In this document: in pieces, positions 1 through 8,868 of the stretch
Numbering within the stretch: the first letter of the stretch is position 1
Layout of the letters: every line of letters starts with the position of its first letter
From: Psychrobacter lutiphocae DSM 21542
GTDB lineage: Bacteria; Pseudomonadota; Gammaproteobacteria; Pseudomonadales; Moraxellaceae
Reading direction: 5' to 3'
DNA length: 36,666 bases
Assembly (NCBI RefSeq): GCF_000382145.1
Contig: NZ_KB907653.1
Span: 1-36,666 of the forward strand
Program-made: the position numbers and the translations under genes
Notes under the pieces: generated by a model
What the model saw: only the letters and a program-made list of their open reading frames with translations
Database searches by the model: none
Told to the model about the DNA's origin: nothing

Positions 1-88
1 CCCGTGCTCTTGGTTTAGATTCAACTTTTGATAGCTTCAGAAAGTCGTGATCGCTTAACTTATGATTTCTAGGCGTTATTTTTGGCAT
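1..88 (-). CDS. IS630-family transposase, N-terminal part (cut by window edge)
   Basis: Reading leftward from an ATG at 88 gives MPKITPRNHKLSDHDF followed by LKLSKVESKPRAR, and the frame runs off the window at base 1. The basic N-terminus with an LSDHDFLKL helix resembles the helix-turn-helix start of IS630-type transposases. The identification is helped by the right window edge, where the C-terminus of an IS630 transposase is clear and both elements end in the same TAATACCAA terminus. Only 29 residues are visible, so the family call rests mostly on the shared ends. An adjoining element end lies about 60 bp upstream of the start codon. Confidence 0.6.
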   Translation of the reverse strand, partial: MPKITPRNHKLSDHDFLKLSKVESKPRAR

Positions 89-147
89 ACTGGCGTCGTA
101 ATAGTAAATAATAATTTATTATATATTATTTCTTGGAATTGGTATTA
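1..147 (-). mobile_element. IS630-type insertion sequence, right part only
   Basis: The element extends beyond the left edge. Its visible terminus is the inverted repeat ending TTCTTGGAATTGGTATTA at 130-147. Compared with the IS end at 36382 (read outward), the last 18 bases agree at 15 positions, and both finish in TTGGTATTA. IS630/Tc1-mariner elements insert at TA dinucleotides, and a TA lies at this boundary. The other end and the target duplication are outside the window. A family A MITE starts only about 18 bp further on. Confidence 0.6.
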
Positions 148-165
148 GATTAACACACCAAGTGC

Positions 166-277
166 AATATCAAATGATAGGTGAAAAAAAACCTATCTTT
201 GTCAAACTCGCTAAAGATACTACTTGTAGCGTTTGCACTCGTTTTCCTCGATAATTTAATTTTCAGATTTGATATTA
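166..277. mobile_element. Family A MITE, copy 1 (about 112 bp)
   Basis: First of three copies of a short non-coding repeat (others at 7089-7195 and 35903-36010). Shared core segments are AACCTATCTTTGTCAAACTC near the left, TAGCGTTTGCACTCG in the middle and TTTTCCTCGAT near the right. The right terminus is AGATTTGATATTA, matching the GGTATTA-type ends of the other copies. The left end (CAATATCAAATG) is the most diverged of the three. It lies directly downstream of folE, between that gene and the IS630 end. Confidence 0.75.
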
Positions 278-332
278 TACCCAACGAGCTTAACTTTAAA
301 CTTGAGTGCTGTATAAAAAAACAATCAAACAA

Positions 333-941
333 TCAAAACTGCTTTGAGGCGGGTACAGAGGCCAAAAACTCATTACGTGCTTGTGCATCCGTCTGTAACG
401 TACCAAGCATCGAGGTGGTACGGGTACTTGATAGCTGCTTACTAACACCGCGCATCATCATGCACATATGTGCTGCATCCATCACCACTGCAACACCACG
501 ACAATTAGTAGTTTCCATAATGGCTTCGGCAACCTGTTTGGTTAAGTTCTCTTGAATCTGTAACCGGCGCGCATACATATCAATAATACGTGCTATTTTA
601 GATAAACCAAGTACGTTACCATCTGGTAGATAACCGACATGAGCCACACCATAAAACGGTAGCAAGTGGTGTTCGCACAATGAATAAAACTCAATATTAT
701 GCACCAACACCAACTCTGAGTTATCGGTTGGGAATACCGCATCATTGGTTACTTCTTCAAGCGATTGATGATAGCCCTGAGTGAGATAACCAAAGGCTTT
801 AGCAGCACGGGTTGGCGTATCGAGTAAACCAGGGCGCTGTAAGTCTTCACCAGTAGAGGCAATAAGCTTGGTATATAGATCTGGGTTAGGTAGCCTAGGA
901 TCTAGATTTTCATTTAAGACGTTTGAGTTAGAATCACACAT
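333..941 (-). CDS. folE: GTP cyclohydrolase I
   Basis: Converts GTP to 7,8-dihydroneopterin triphosphate, the first step of tetrahydrofolate synthesis. From the ATG at 941 the protein has 202 residues, close to the usual 185-220. The zinc-site sequence [10 protein letters not shown] (Cys89, His92) and the second ligand Cys160 in [10 protein letters not shown] are present, along with the [15 protein letters not shown] stretch of the catalytic core. An in-frame TTG at 956 would add five residues, but neither start has a clear ribosome binding site, so the ATG is preferred. The gene stands alone, reading towards a MITE and the left IS630 element. Known for the family: a zinc-dependent decamer in the cytoplasm. 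Confidence 0.95.
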   Translation of the reverse strand: MCDSNSNVLNENLDPRLPNPDLYTKLIASTGEDLQRPGLLDTPTRAAKAFGYLTQGYHQSLEEVTNDAVFPTDNSELVLVHNIEFYSLCEHHLLPFYGVAHVGYLPDGNVLGLSKIARIIDMYARRLQIQENLTKQVAEAIMETTNCRGVAVVMDAAHMCMMMRGVSKQLSSTRTTSMLGTLQTDAQARNEFLASVPASKQF

Positions 942-1148
942 AGTTATAAGCAGCAAAATAAAAGAAGGTTATAGCTTAACGGTTACAAATTAATTGTAAA
1001 GTGCTTTGTCATAATTTAGCTGAGAATTATTCAGTTTGACATCAAAAGCGCTCATAATATAACAAACTTTTGTTTGTTTTGTATTTATTACAGTTAATAA
1101 GCAGTATAATGATAAGCTTTAAAAGCAATCTAATATCTGAAAACGGTG

Positions 1149-1245
1149 ATAATTTTGAGCCACTCCTAACCCCTATAAGAGACTAAGTTAACAAGCTAAG
1201 CTTTTAAGTTTCTAAGAGGTTAGAGTCGTATAAGGCTAAAATTAT
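1149..1245. repeat. Imperfect 97-bp inverted repeat upstream of fabI
   Basis: The left arm starts ATAATTTTGAGCC-ACTCCTAACC and the right arm, read in reverse complement, starts ATAATTTTAGCC and then ACTCTAACC after a short insertion. The centre (about 1180-1210) contains GTTAAC and AAGCTTTTAAG. Total length and arrangement resemble a small inverted-repeat element or a large hairpin in the folE-fabI intergenic region. No second copy was seen in the window, so whether it is mobile cannot be judged. Confidence 0.45.
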
Positions 1246-1275
1246 AAGAAACAAATAAATTAGATTGCTTATGCG

Positions 1276-1314
1276 CATGACTTAAAATGATATATTATAT
1301 CATTTTAAGTCATG
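1276..1314. promoter_or_regulatory. Perfect 39-bp AT-rich palindrome upstream of fabI
   Basis: CATGACTTAAAATGATATA, one central T, then its exact reverse complement: 19 of 19 bases pair. It ends 85 bp before the fabI start codon. There is no T-run after it, so it does not look like an intrinsic terminator for either direction. Perfect symmetry with an AT-rich centre suits a protein-binding operator or a cruciform-forming site. Its role in fabI regulation is inference. Confidence 0.55.
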
Positions 1315-1399
1315 AAAAGGGTGAGTCATTGTTAATTACCCATATTTTAGGTAGAAGTTTTTAGGTATAAATAATAATAAAATTAGGGAGTAGTCAACT

Positions 1400-2206
1400 A
1401 TGCTATTACAAGGAAAGCGTTTTGTAGTAACAGGTATTGCTAGTAAATTGTCCATTGCTTGGGCCATTGCAGAAGCATTACATAGGGAGGGAGCTTCACT
1501 TATTTTGACCTACCCAAATGAAAAAATGAAAAAACGGGTAGATATGGCGGCAGAGAAGTTTGATGCAGATCTCGTATTGGCTTGTGATGTCGCTTCAGAT
1601 GATCAAATAGACGTCTGTTTTGCAAGTGTAGCAGCGCATTGGCCTGATGGTATTGATGGGGTAGTGCACGCTATCGGTTTTGCGCCAGCTGAAGAGCTTG
1701 ATGGTGACTTTACTCAGGCCACCACTCGTGAAGGCAGTGCCATCGCTCATGATATTTCATCATATAGCTTTGTGGCACTAGCTAAGGCTGCTCGTGAGTT
1801 GTTAGCAAAACGTCAAGGATCTCTTCTAACGTTAACCTACCAAGGCAGTATATCCGTACTACCTAACTATAATGTAATGGGCATGGCAAAAGCCAGTCTT
1901 GAGGCCAGTGTTCGTTATTTGGCAGCGTCCTTGGGCAAAGATGGTATTCGTGTCAATGCGGTTTCAGCAGGTCCTATCCGTACGTTGGCGGCCAGTGGTA
2001 TTAAGTCATTTCGCCGAATGTTGGATGTGAATGCTAAGATAGCACCACTTCAGCGTAATGTAAGTCAAATGGAGGTGGGTAATGCTGCTTTATTTTTATT
2101 ATCACCTTGGGCATCTGGCATTACTGGTGAGATCTTGTTTGTCGATGGCGGCTTTAACACAGTAGCCATTAGTGAGCAGTTAATGCAGATTGCGTCTGAT
2201 GATTAA
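1400..2206 (+). CDS. fabI: Enoyl-[acyl-carrier-protein] reductase (NADH)
   Basis: Last reductive step of each fatty-acid elongation cycle: reduces enoyl-ACP with NADH in the cytoplasm. The 268-residue protein has the atypical SDR features of FabI: N-terminal [20 protein letters not shown] nucleotide fold, HAIGFAP near residue 90, and the catalytic pair Tyr157-x6-Lys164 in NYNVMGMAK with Tyr147 just before, equivalent to Tyr156/Lys163/Tyr146 of the E. coli enzyme. [25 protein letters not shown] residues follow. A GGGAG ribosome binding site precedes the ATG by about 9 bases. It is a single gene with its own terminator and is the known target of triclosan-type inhibitors. Confidence 0.97.
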   Translation: MLLQGKRFVVTGIASKLSIAWAIAEALHREGASLILTYPNEKMKKRVDMAAEKFDADLVLACDVASDDQIDVCFASVAAHWPDGIDGVVHAIGFAPAEELDGDFTQATTREGSAIAHDISSYSFVALAKAARELLAKRQGSLLTLTYQGSISVLPNYNVMGMAKASLEASVRYLAASLGKDGIRVNAVSAGPIRTLAASGIKSFRRMLDVNAKIAPLQRNVSQMEVGNAALFLLSPWASGITGEILFVDGGFNTVAISEQLMQIASDD

Positions 2207-2339
2207 GCTGAAGGTGAATGGTTAATGGTTAACGAGGTCGATTGTGTTGTGGCTACTTCGATTATCAAAGCTAGTAGCCCAAAGCTTGCGATAACCTTCT
2301 AATTTTTAGCATGAATTTTGTCCATTACACCTAACCAAA

Positions 2340-2375
2340 AAAAGACGCTAATCATCGTATTAGCGTCTTTTTTAA
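2340..2375 (+). terminator. Intrinsic terminator downstream of fabI
   Basis: GACGCTAAT, a six-base loop (CATCGT), then ATTAGCGTC followed by TTTTTTT. The upstream A-run (AAAAAAA) also lets it act in the opposite direction, towards fabI from the small minus-strand gene at 2465-2632. It lies about 135 bp after the fabI stop. Confidence 0.9.
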
Positions 2376-2464
2376 TTTTTAGTTTTTTAAGAGAGTATCA
2401 GTATTGTTTTTAATATAACATTAAAAATTCGCACAGTATAGATGGTTAGTCAGCTTGCTTGAAG

Positions 2465-2632
2465 TTAGCTTTGTGCTTTTTCGTCTTCATGATCTTCATG
2501 CTCGTGTAGTCCTTGCATCATGGTTAATGCACAATCATCGGTACGCTGTTGGTCTTCTTTTGACAAATGATCTTGATTAATATCATTACGTCTCATTTTA
2601 GTTGTTTTGCAGGGTTCATTAGAATTAGACAT
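2465..2632 (-). CDS. Small hypothetical protein, 55 aa, His/Asp/Glu-rich tail
   Basis: Begins MSNSNEPCKTTKMRRNDINQ and ends GLHEHEDHEDEKAQS. It is preceded by AAAGGAG eight bases before the chosen ATG at 2632. A second in-frame ATG six bases further upstream is too close to that ribosome binding site. No signal peptide or membrane segment is seen. The C-terminal third alternates His with acidic residues, which could bind a divalent metal, and there are two Cys (8 and 34). Not recognised as a named family. The good ribosome binding site and the shared bidirectional terminator support it being a real gene. Confidence 0.65.
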   Translation of the reverse strand: MSNSNEPCKTTKMRRNDINQDHLSKEDQQRTDDCALTMMQGLHEHEDHEDEKAQS

Positions 2633-2667
2633 TGTCATTACTCCTTTAATATATTGGGTCTATCCTA

Positions 2668-2701
2668 TTTAACATATCGACTCTTTTAACATATCGACTC
2701 T
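2668..2701. repeat. Tandem duplication, 17 bp x2
   Basis: TTTAACATATCGACTCT is present twice in a row (2668-2684 and 2685-2701), upstream of the small gene at 2465-2632. Confidence 0.9.
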
Positions 2702-2751
2702 GGTGCATAGAATCATGTTGATTTAATTAGCACCAATGTACTTTACTAAGT

Positions 2752-2799
2752 AATCATAGCAACTACGGCAATCATAGCAACTACGGAAATCATAGCAAC
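2752..2799. repeat. Tandem repeat, 18 bp x2.7
   Basis: AATCATAGCAACTACGGC repeats at 2752 and 2770 (last base A), with a partial third copy from 2788. The intergenic interval 2633-2922 holds this, the 17-bp duplication just before it and a CTACCAACAC-rich stretch at 2891-2922. No other gene or RNA is visible in it. Confidence 0.9.
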
Positions 2800-2922
2800 A
2801 TGAGCCTTTATTATAAGAAGTAATGGCCTAAGATTGTGTTTACATATGTAAACTTAGTTATCAAGCAGCTTTATTATCTTTCCAACTAATAGCTACCAAC
2901 ACTACCAACACCACCAACACCT

Positions 2923-4104
2923 CTAAATATCAAGCCATACCCAGCTATTTTCTAGCCAATCCATAACGATGTCTAACGGCACGGCATGTACATTTAATAT
3001 ATCTTCTGCGGTAAGTGACTCACCATCAGCCAAGCGGCGTAATAACTCTGCCTCAGTGGCAGTGATGTCATCCAAACGCTGACCATTGGCATAAATTACT
3101 GGCGTCTTGGTCTTATCTAGTTGTAATTGGGTGTAAATTAAACGGCTGCTATAATCGGTACGCAGCACCCCACCTTGTTGTAGCGCTTGCTCAAGATCAT
3201 CTAAGCTTATCGTCTCTTCAGGGGTCAAAAGTTCATACTCACGCTTGCTAACCACCTCGCTGACAGCCTGCTCCACTAAGCTATCTCCTTTTTCAGACTG
3301 TAACATGGCAAGTAACTGTTGCTTAATTTGAGCAATACTTGATCGTTCAAGCTTGCCAGCGGGTTGCAATTTTTGTTCAAGTAGTAAAGGTACAAAAAGC
3401 GAGGCATCAGTGGTGCCTATATCAACCAAGCTATCTAGTATCTGCATCAAATTTGGACGCCTAAAGCCAAAAGAGAAAGTAAGGCAATCATCTTGAGCAA
3501 CACCATAATGGGATAGTTTTGGCGGTACATAAAGGACATCCCCTGGCTCAAGTATCTCATCAAGTATAATCTCACCCATATCATCAAAAATACGGATGGG
3601 CTGATCTGGAATAAATTCTGTAGTTTCATTACAGTATTTTCCCAGTTGCCAACGTCTGTGTCCATAACCTTGAGCTAGGAATACATCATAATCATCATAA
3701 TGCTTACCAACAGAGCCACCAGTGGGTGCATAAGACACCATAATATCGTCACGTTGCCACTGCGGGATAAAGTTAAACGCATGCCACAATTGGCCAAGCT
3801 CAGGTGACCATTGTTCTAAGTTTTGTACCAGTACAGTCCATTGCTCAGGCAGTTCAGAGAACATATCTTCAGTTAGCGGACTTTGTTGCAGTCGCCATTG
3901 GTCGCCACTGTCAGTCCTATGTTGAGTAATGAGTCGAGCAGTGGCATTGTCATCAAGACTTAGTCCTAAGATATCTTCTGGTTCGAACATACCAGCCAGA
4001 TGTGGTAGCCCTTGTTTGATGAGTAGTGGTTTTTTTTGCCAGTATTCAGTCAAAAATTGTTCAGGGCTAATGTGGACTGGGAGGCAAAAATTGAGTTTAG
4101 ACAT
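2923..4104 (-). CDS. roxA: Ribosomal protein uL16 arginine hydroxylase (cupin/JmjC oxygenase)
   Basis: A 2-oxoglutarate/Fe(II) oxygenase of the YcfD/RoxA family, which hydroxylates an arginine of ribosomal protein L16. The 393-residue protein is slightly longer than E. coli YcfD (373). The Fe-binding triad is visible as His135 and Asp137 in GKHYDDYDVF and His199 in PKLSHYGVAQ. Family-typical stretches include PLLIKQGLP near residue 27, the SYAPTGGSVG segment before the triad and FSFGFRRPN after it. The C-terminal third is the winged-helix region. The gene stands alone, convergent with nothing close by. The ATG at 4104 follows a weak upstream AGG. Confidence 0.93.
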   Translation of the reverse strand: MSKLNFCLPVHISPEQFLTEYWQKKPLLIKQGLPHLAGMFEPEDILGLSLDDNATARLITQHRTDSGDQWRLQQSPLTEDMFSELPEQWTVLVQNLEQWSPELGQLWHAFNFIPQWQRDDIMVSYAPTGGSVGKHYDDYDVFLAQGYGHRRWQLGKYCNETTEFIPDQPIRIFDDMGEIILDEILEPGDVLYVPPKLSHYGVAQDDCLTFSFGFRRPNLMQILDSLVDIGTTDASLFVPLLLEQKLQPAGKLERSSIAQIKQQLLAMLQSEKGDSLVEQAVSEVVSKREYELLTPEETISLDDLEQALQQGGVLRTDYSSRLIYTQLQLDKTKTPVIYANGQRLDDITATEAELLRRLADGESLTAEDILNVHAVPLDIVMDWLENSWVWLDI

Positions 4105-4126
4105 GGGTTATTTCCTATCAAGGGAT

Positions 4127-4166
4127 ATTAAAAAACATCAAGAGCCATTAAAAAACATCAAAAGAC
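4127..4166. repeat. Tandem duplication, 20 bp x2
   Basis: ATTAAAAAACATCAAGAGCC is followed by ATTAAAAAACATCAAAAGAC directly upstream of roxA. The surrounding interval 4105-4374 holds no other recognisable element. Confidence 0.8.
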
Positions 4167-4374
4167 ATTGAAAATATACTGTAAGAAGGACTTTAGTAGA
4201 CTAAAAAAATAGGTTATGATTGGTGCAACAAACCAAATATAGTTACAGCTAAACAAAAGCATTACGTGGTTGACTGCATTCGATAATAGTTCTTTAACTG
4301 CATTCGGCTACCTTGCACTTGAAGTTGTTAGCTGCGACTATATGTGAATACGTCATCAATAACAGGCATTTTCA

Positions 4375-4539
4375 GTGAATAAATTAACACTCATTACTCT
4401 TATCGTAAGCAGTATCTTCTTACAGTCCTGTATTCATAAAGTGGTTACCGTACCAGTCAAAGTCGCTTACAAAACAACTAAGGGCGTGGTAAAAGGAACG
4501 GTTGCTGTGACCAAAGCTGTGATACCTGGTGGTGATTAA
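4375..4539 (+). CDS. Small putative lipoprotein, 54 aa
   Basis: Starts at GTG (no in-frame ATG upstream) and reads MNKLTLITLIVSSIFLQSCI, a signal peptide ending in a lipobox-like LQSC with Cys19 as the candidate lipidated residue. The mature part HKVVTVPVKVAYKTTKGVVK then GTVAVTKAVIPGGD is short and basic with a Val/Lys/Thr pattern. It recalls small lipoproteins found across Acinetobacter and Psychrobacter, with the HKVVTVPVKVAYKTTKG core remembered as conserved. Function is unknown. Gln at the lipobox -2 position is unusual. An AGG lies about 11 bases before the start. Confidence 0.7.
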   Translation: MNKLTLITLIVSSIFLQSCIHKVVTVPVKVAYKTTKGVVKGTVAVTKAVIPGGD

Positions 4540-4636
4540 ATTGCTGATTAAAAGATGGCCACCTATTCATTAAATATGGGTATCGCTAGCTGGTTGCAGA
4601 ATTTTAATTTACTGCTAGTTTTTGTCAGATCTGATC

Positions 4637-5284
4637 TTAGGCAGTTCTGATTCTAGGCAGTTTTGATTTTAGCGGTACAAAAATAGCACTCACTAGCGCA
4701 CCAAGCAAAGCCAAAAATATATCCTTTTGTGCATCCCACACATCCCCTTGTTGACCATTATAAGCTTCAGCGGACTCAGGTGACAAGATAACTGCTAATA
4801 GCCATTCAAATAATTCGTATAGAGCACTGGTCGCAAGGTTAAATTGCAACACCAATAATAAGACAGCCTTTACCGATAGCTGTGGCAACAAGTAGTGGAA
4901 GATATCACGCATAAGAGGAAGCAATAATAGTCCATAGCTAAAATGCACTAACCTGTCGTACATATTGCGTTCCCAGCCAAAAACCTCATTGAGATTGACA
5001 GAAAATAAAGCAACACTACACTCATTATAAGGCACAAAAGAGTAAAGATATCTGGCACCAATAATATGAATGATAATGAATAGACTAGCCAAGGCGAAGG
5101 ATAACGGCCTGCAACTGAATCTGCGATAACAACTCCAAACTGTTGCCATAAAAATCACGCTACCTGCCTGATGTAGCAAATAATCAGACCAGTTAAGTGG
5201 TTTGATACTCGCTACTAGCATGATGAGGGTCACCATCACGAGGCAAACCGTTATGATATTATTGGCAGTTTTGTGGTTTGTCAT
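4637..5284 (-). CDS. DUF2238 / YjdF-like integral membrane protein
   Basis: A 215-residue protein with about six hydrophobic segments (roughly residues 10-27, 35-50, 62-80, 110-130, 138-160 and 190-208). It carries the DUF2238 signatures MYDRLVHFSYGLLL, LYELFEWL and GQQGDVWDAQKDI, found in the YjdF family of inner-membrane proteins of unknown function. The last ten codons contain a 16-bp near-duplication (4638-4668), so the C-terminus PRIRTA may have been altered by a slippage event. It lies downstream of purB on the same strand but 178 bp away, with an inverted repeat between them. Confidence 0.85.
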   Translation of the reverse strand: MTNHKTANNIITVCLVMVTLIMLVASIKPLNWSDYLLHQAGSVIFMATVWSCYRRFSCRPLSFALASLFIIIHIIGARYLYSFVPYNECSVALFSVNLNEVFGWERNMYDRLVHFSYGLLLLPLMRDIFHYLLPQLSVKAVLLLVLQFNLATSALYELFEWLLAVILSPESAEAYNGQQGDVWDAQKDIFLALLGALVSAIFVPLKSKLPRIRTA

Positions 5285-5383
5285 GATTGAGGCTTAGTGT
5301 AAATTCGTGAGTATCTTAAAAATATAAGGATCTGTTGTTATCAGTGACAACAGACCCTTGCTCAAAAAATAACTAATGTTTTA

Positions 5384-5442
5384 TTAGGGACTGTATAGAA
5401 TTGATTTATTAGTTCTGTAAATGAAGTCTATAAAGTCCCTAA
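5384..5442. repeat. 59-bp inverted repeat between purB and the DUF2238 gene
   Basis: TTAGGGACTGTATAG at 5384-5398 pairs with CTATAAAGTCCCTAA at 5428-5442 (14 of 15). The 29-base spacer and absence of a clean T-run make a plain terminator unlikely. The ends start TTAGGG like family B elements in this window, so it may be a heavily deleted relative. Confidence 0.6.
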
Positions 5443-5462
5443 CTGCTATGCTCAACTATAAA

Positions 5463-6929
<1,467 letters not shown>

Positions 6930-6986
6930 TTATAACAACTTATGCTGTCTAGGTTAATGAGCCCCTCTACATTTAGTGTAACTATT

Positions 6987-7029
6987 CATATTGCTAGGAG
7001 GTCATATTGCTAGGAGGTCATATTGCTAG
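6987..7029. repeat. Tandem repeat, 16 bp x2.7
   Basis: CATATTGCTAGGAGGT occurs at 6987 and 7003, with a partial third copy from 7019. It lies between purB and the family A MITE copy 2. The remainder of 6864-7249 shows nothing else. Confidence 0.9.
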
Positions 7030-7088
7030 CAGCGTGTTTCTATCTGCATGATATGACTGAGTATGAGGTAGGTATTCATTGATTAAAG

Positions 7089-7195
7089 TAATACTTTTCT
7101 AAAAAAACAACCTATCTTTGTCAAACTCGCTAAACTGCGACTTGTAGTGTTTGCACTCGTTTTCCTCGATATCTTAATTTTCAGATTTGGTATTA
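7089..7195. mobile_element. Family A MITE, copy 2 (107 bp)
   Basis: Runs from TAATACTTTTCTAAAAAAAC to TTCAGATTTGGTATTA. The right terminus read inward is TAATACCAAATCTGAAAATT. The first 22 bases agree with the end of the right-hand IS630 (36382 onward) at 18 positions. The core AACCTATCTTTGTCAAACTC and GTTTGCACTCGTTTTCCTCG are shared with copies 1 and 3. It sits immediately downstream of jetD. Confidence 0.85.
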
Positions 7196-7249
7196 GTTTT
7201 GCAGAGAATCTAATGAGTCTGAACAATTTGATAGTGAGTGAGTTTTAGT

Positions 7250-8548
7250 TTAGGGTAAATCTTTCCAATGAGATAAGGCTTTATTAATATAATCACTCGG
7301 CAGTCTCTCTTGTTCCAAGCGTTTATTTTCATAGTTACCCTGACGCAATTCAGTAAATAAAATTGCTTCCTCTTCAGTTAAATGGCTAGGAGCTAAATGT
7401 TTTGACTCAGGCTCATTCACCATACGCACATCAAATTTGAGTACGGTTTGTTTGTTCATCATCAAAGCCGTTAAATGCGGACAATAGGCACGAGCTTGGC
7501 TTAAAATCGCCAAGCCTTCAGAATCAATATCGCCCCAATAGCCAACAGTTCTTTGCTGTAACCAATCGGCATTCATCCAGTTGACATTCTTACCACCGCC
7601 AGCGATGGCAATGGTATCTTTGGTTGCTTCAATGCCATAGGGTAGGGCAAGACAAGACTGCTCATTTTCTACCACCAATATATGGTTTGCTGGTAAAGGA
7701 TGGTTATAGAGGGTATCTGTGGGTAACCGCAATATTGGCAAACCGCCAAGCTTGGCTTGAGTCTGCTTGCATAGTGGACGTACCAAAAGCCAGCCGTTGG
7801 GCTTATCCAAACAGCCAAGCCATCTGCTTAAACCAATTGGTTTGACTTGATTGGGATAAAAGGCTTCAAGAATGGTAGTTATGAGCGTGTCGTAAGTTTC
7901 GATAAACTTGGTGTCAACGTAATGTATGGGTAGGGCTCGAAGGTATAACCCTGTGCCCATGTTTGGCTGTAACTGTGGGATGACTTTAATCAATAACTCG
8001 AGCTCACTATCATTCATATTATCGACAGTTTGCAATCTATCTATCAAGGCATTAAACAGCGTGGTTTGCCAATCATCTGACAGAGTGCTTGTGTCAAATA
8101 CAGTCGGCATAACTTTATATAAGTGGCTATGAATAAATCCCAGCTTATGTTGCCAGCGTTTGAGTTGGTTCTGTGCTGATGTGCCTAGTATTTTAACCAA
8201 AGCCTCAATGTTCGGAATAATAATCTTGGTTGGAATGGTTTGCTCGGCAAAGTGACGAAAGCCGTTTTGTTGCCATTGCACTATATCGGAATAATCGACA
8301 TGCAAAGCCTCAAACTCTCGCCACGCTTGCACAAAGTCTTGAAAATGGTTGGGATGGTTAAGTAAATCATTACCTGTTTTGGGCGGTTTAAGTGGTAATA
8401 TGATTGGGAACGGTCGTTCATTTTTGAGACGTGCTCTAAGCCGAGTGGTATTGTCCCATTCTCGTTTTTTAAGTTGAGCGATGGCTTGGTTGGGTAAGAT
8501 ACCCCAGTTTGGGGTGGTTGATGTAGTTGGCTTTGATTTTTTGGTCAT
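7250..8548 (-). CDS. jetD: Wadjet protein JetD (DUF3322 plus DUF2220 Toprim-like nuclease)
   Basis: 432 residues. The N-terminal half (about 20-200) fits DUF3322 (REWDNTTRLRARLKNERPFP, WREF, LPIHYVDTKFIE). The C-terminal part (about 235-400) fits DUF2220, a Toprim-like nuclease, with Glu294 in ILVVENEQS and the Asp340-x-Asp342 pair in YWGDIDSEGLAIL. The catalytic residues are therefore present. In Wadjet systems JetD cuts plasmid DNA looped by the JetABC SMC complex. Here jetA lies upstream on the same strand, but jetB and jetC are missing from the 320-bp gap. There is no strong ribosome binding site before the ATG, consistent with loss of the original upstream coupling. JetD could be inert, or could have another partner. 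Confidence 0.88.
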   Translation of the reverse strand: MTKKSKPTTSTTPNWGILPNQAIAQLKKREWDNTTRLRARLKNERPFPIILPLKPPKTGNDLLNHPNHFQDFVQAWREFEALHVDYSDIVQWQQNGFRHFAEQTIPTKIIIPNIEALVKILGTSAQNQLKRWQHKLGFIHSHLYKVMPTVFDTSTLSDDWQTTLFNALIDRLQTVDNMNDSELELLIKVIPQLQPNMGTGLYLRALPIHYVDTKFIETYDTLITTILEAFYPNQVKPIGLSRWLGCLDKPNGWLLVRPLCKQTQAKLGGLPILRLPTDTLYNHPLPANHILVVENEQSCLALPYGIEATKDTIAIAGGGKNVNWMNADWLQQRTVGYWGDIDSEGLAILSQARAYCPHLTALMMNKQTVLKFDVRMVNEPESKHLAPSHLTEEEAILFTELRQGNYENKRLEQERLPSDYINKALSHWKDLP

Positions 8549-8868
8549 GGGGTGTGATGTGTTAAAGTTAAATTGTTAGGGTAGCAGGATTATGACGAAA
8601 CTCAAAGAGTCGACAGATTATGACTTGACTTACCTACCATATTTTTTGATGATTTAAATTTTGTAGACTAACGTTGCCACGGAGGAGCGGTTTAGCCTCG
8701 ATTGTAGCGGATATCCTGTACGGATGGGTGAGTTGCGAGGGCTTGGTTTGTCAAGGCTACGCGAAGCAAGAGACTTGACAAACCTTAGCCATCGCCTCAC
8801 ACGTCTGTGCAGATAATAGCGGAAAGCGAGATTAGCTCCAAAATCGGTAATATATTCAGTTAATTCCT
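8549..8868. other. Deletion scar between jetA and jetD (jetB and jetC absent)
   Basis: The standard order is jetA-jetB-jetC-jetD, with about 4 kb for jetB plus the SMC-like jetC. Only 320 bp separate jetA from jetD here, about half of it the GC-rich palindrome at 8684-8839. No frame in the gap resembles DUF4194 or an SMC ATPase (no Walker A or signature motif). AAAGGA directly follows the jetA stop (8864-8870) and may be the old jetB ribosome binding site. The loss is read from the sequence. That it happened by deletion rather than replacement is inference. Confidence 0.75.
8684..8839. repeat. 156-bp GC-rich imperfect palindrome
   Basis: Outer arms GGAGC/GCTCC, then partially matching arms holding GTGAG...GCGA.GGCT on the left and AGCCATCGCCTCAC on the right, and a perfect inner stem GGTTTGTCAAG (8745-8755) with CTTGACAAACC (8774-8784) around an 18-base loop containing GCGAAGCAAG. 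It is much richer in G+C than its flanks. It looks like a mobile palindromic repeat or structured RNA inserted at the jet deletion. No second copy is in this window. Confidence 0.7.

Noticed and set aside
150..332. Short minus-strand ORF over the MITE beside folE, similar to one at 35781-36077
   Set aside because: The shared peptide (NLKIKLSRKT...) is just the translation of family A MITE copies. No ribosome binding site and no codon signal.
2891..2922. CTACCAACAC-type repeat as a CRISPR or iteron array
   Set aside because: Units are about 9 bp, imperfect and without spacers. It is simple low-complexity DNA next to roxA. No CRISPR array was seen anywhere in the window.
5384..5442. Intrinsic terminator of purB
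   Set aside because: The stem is good, but the 29-base loop and lack of a T-run fit a shrunken inverted-repeat element better.
8592..8657. 21-codon plus-strand ORF (MTKLKESTDYDLTYLPYFLM) before the palindrome
   Set aside because: Has a weak AGGATT upstream and no homologue I recognise. Too short to support as a leader peptide without conservation.
8654..8866. Open minus-strand frame across the jet scar (ends ...SSVATLVYKI)
   Set aside because: No start codon with a ribosome binding site, and it runs through both arms of the palindrome. It is better explained by the repeat than by a gene.
8664..8868. Integron attC site at the jet scar
   Set aside because: GACTAAC and GTTAATT-like ends each miss the consensus by one base, there is no integrase or cassette array, and Wadjet genes are not a cassette here.
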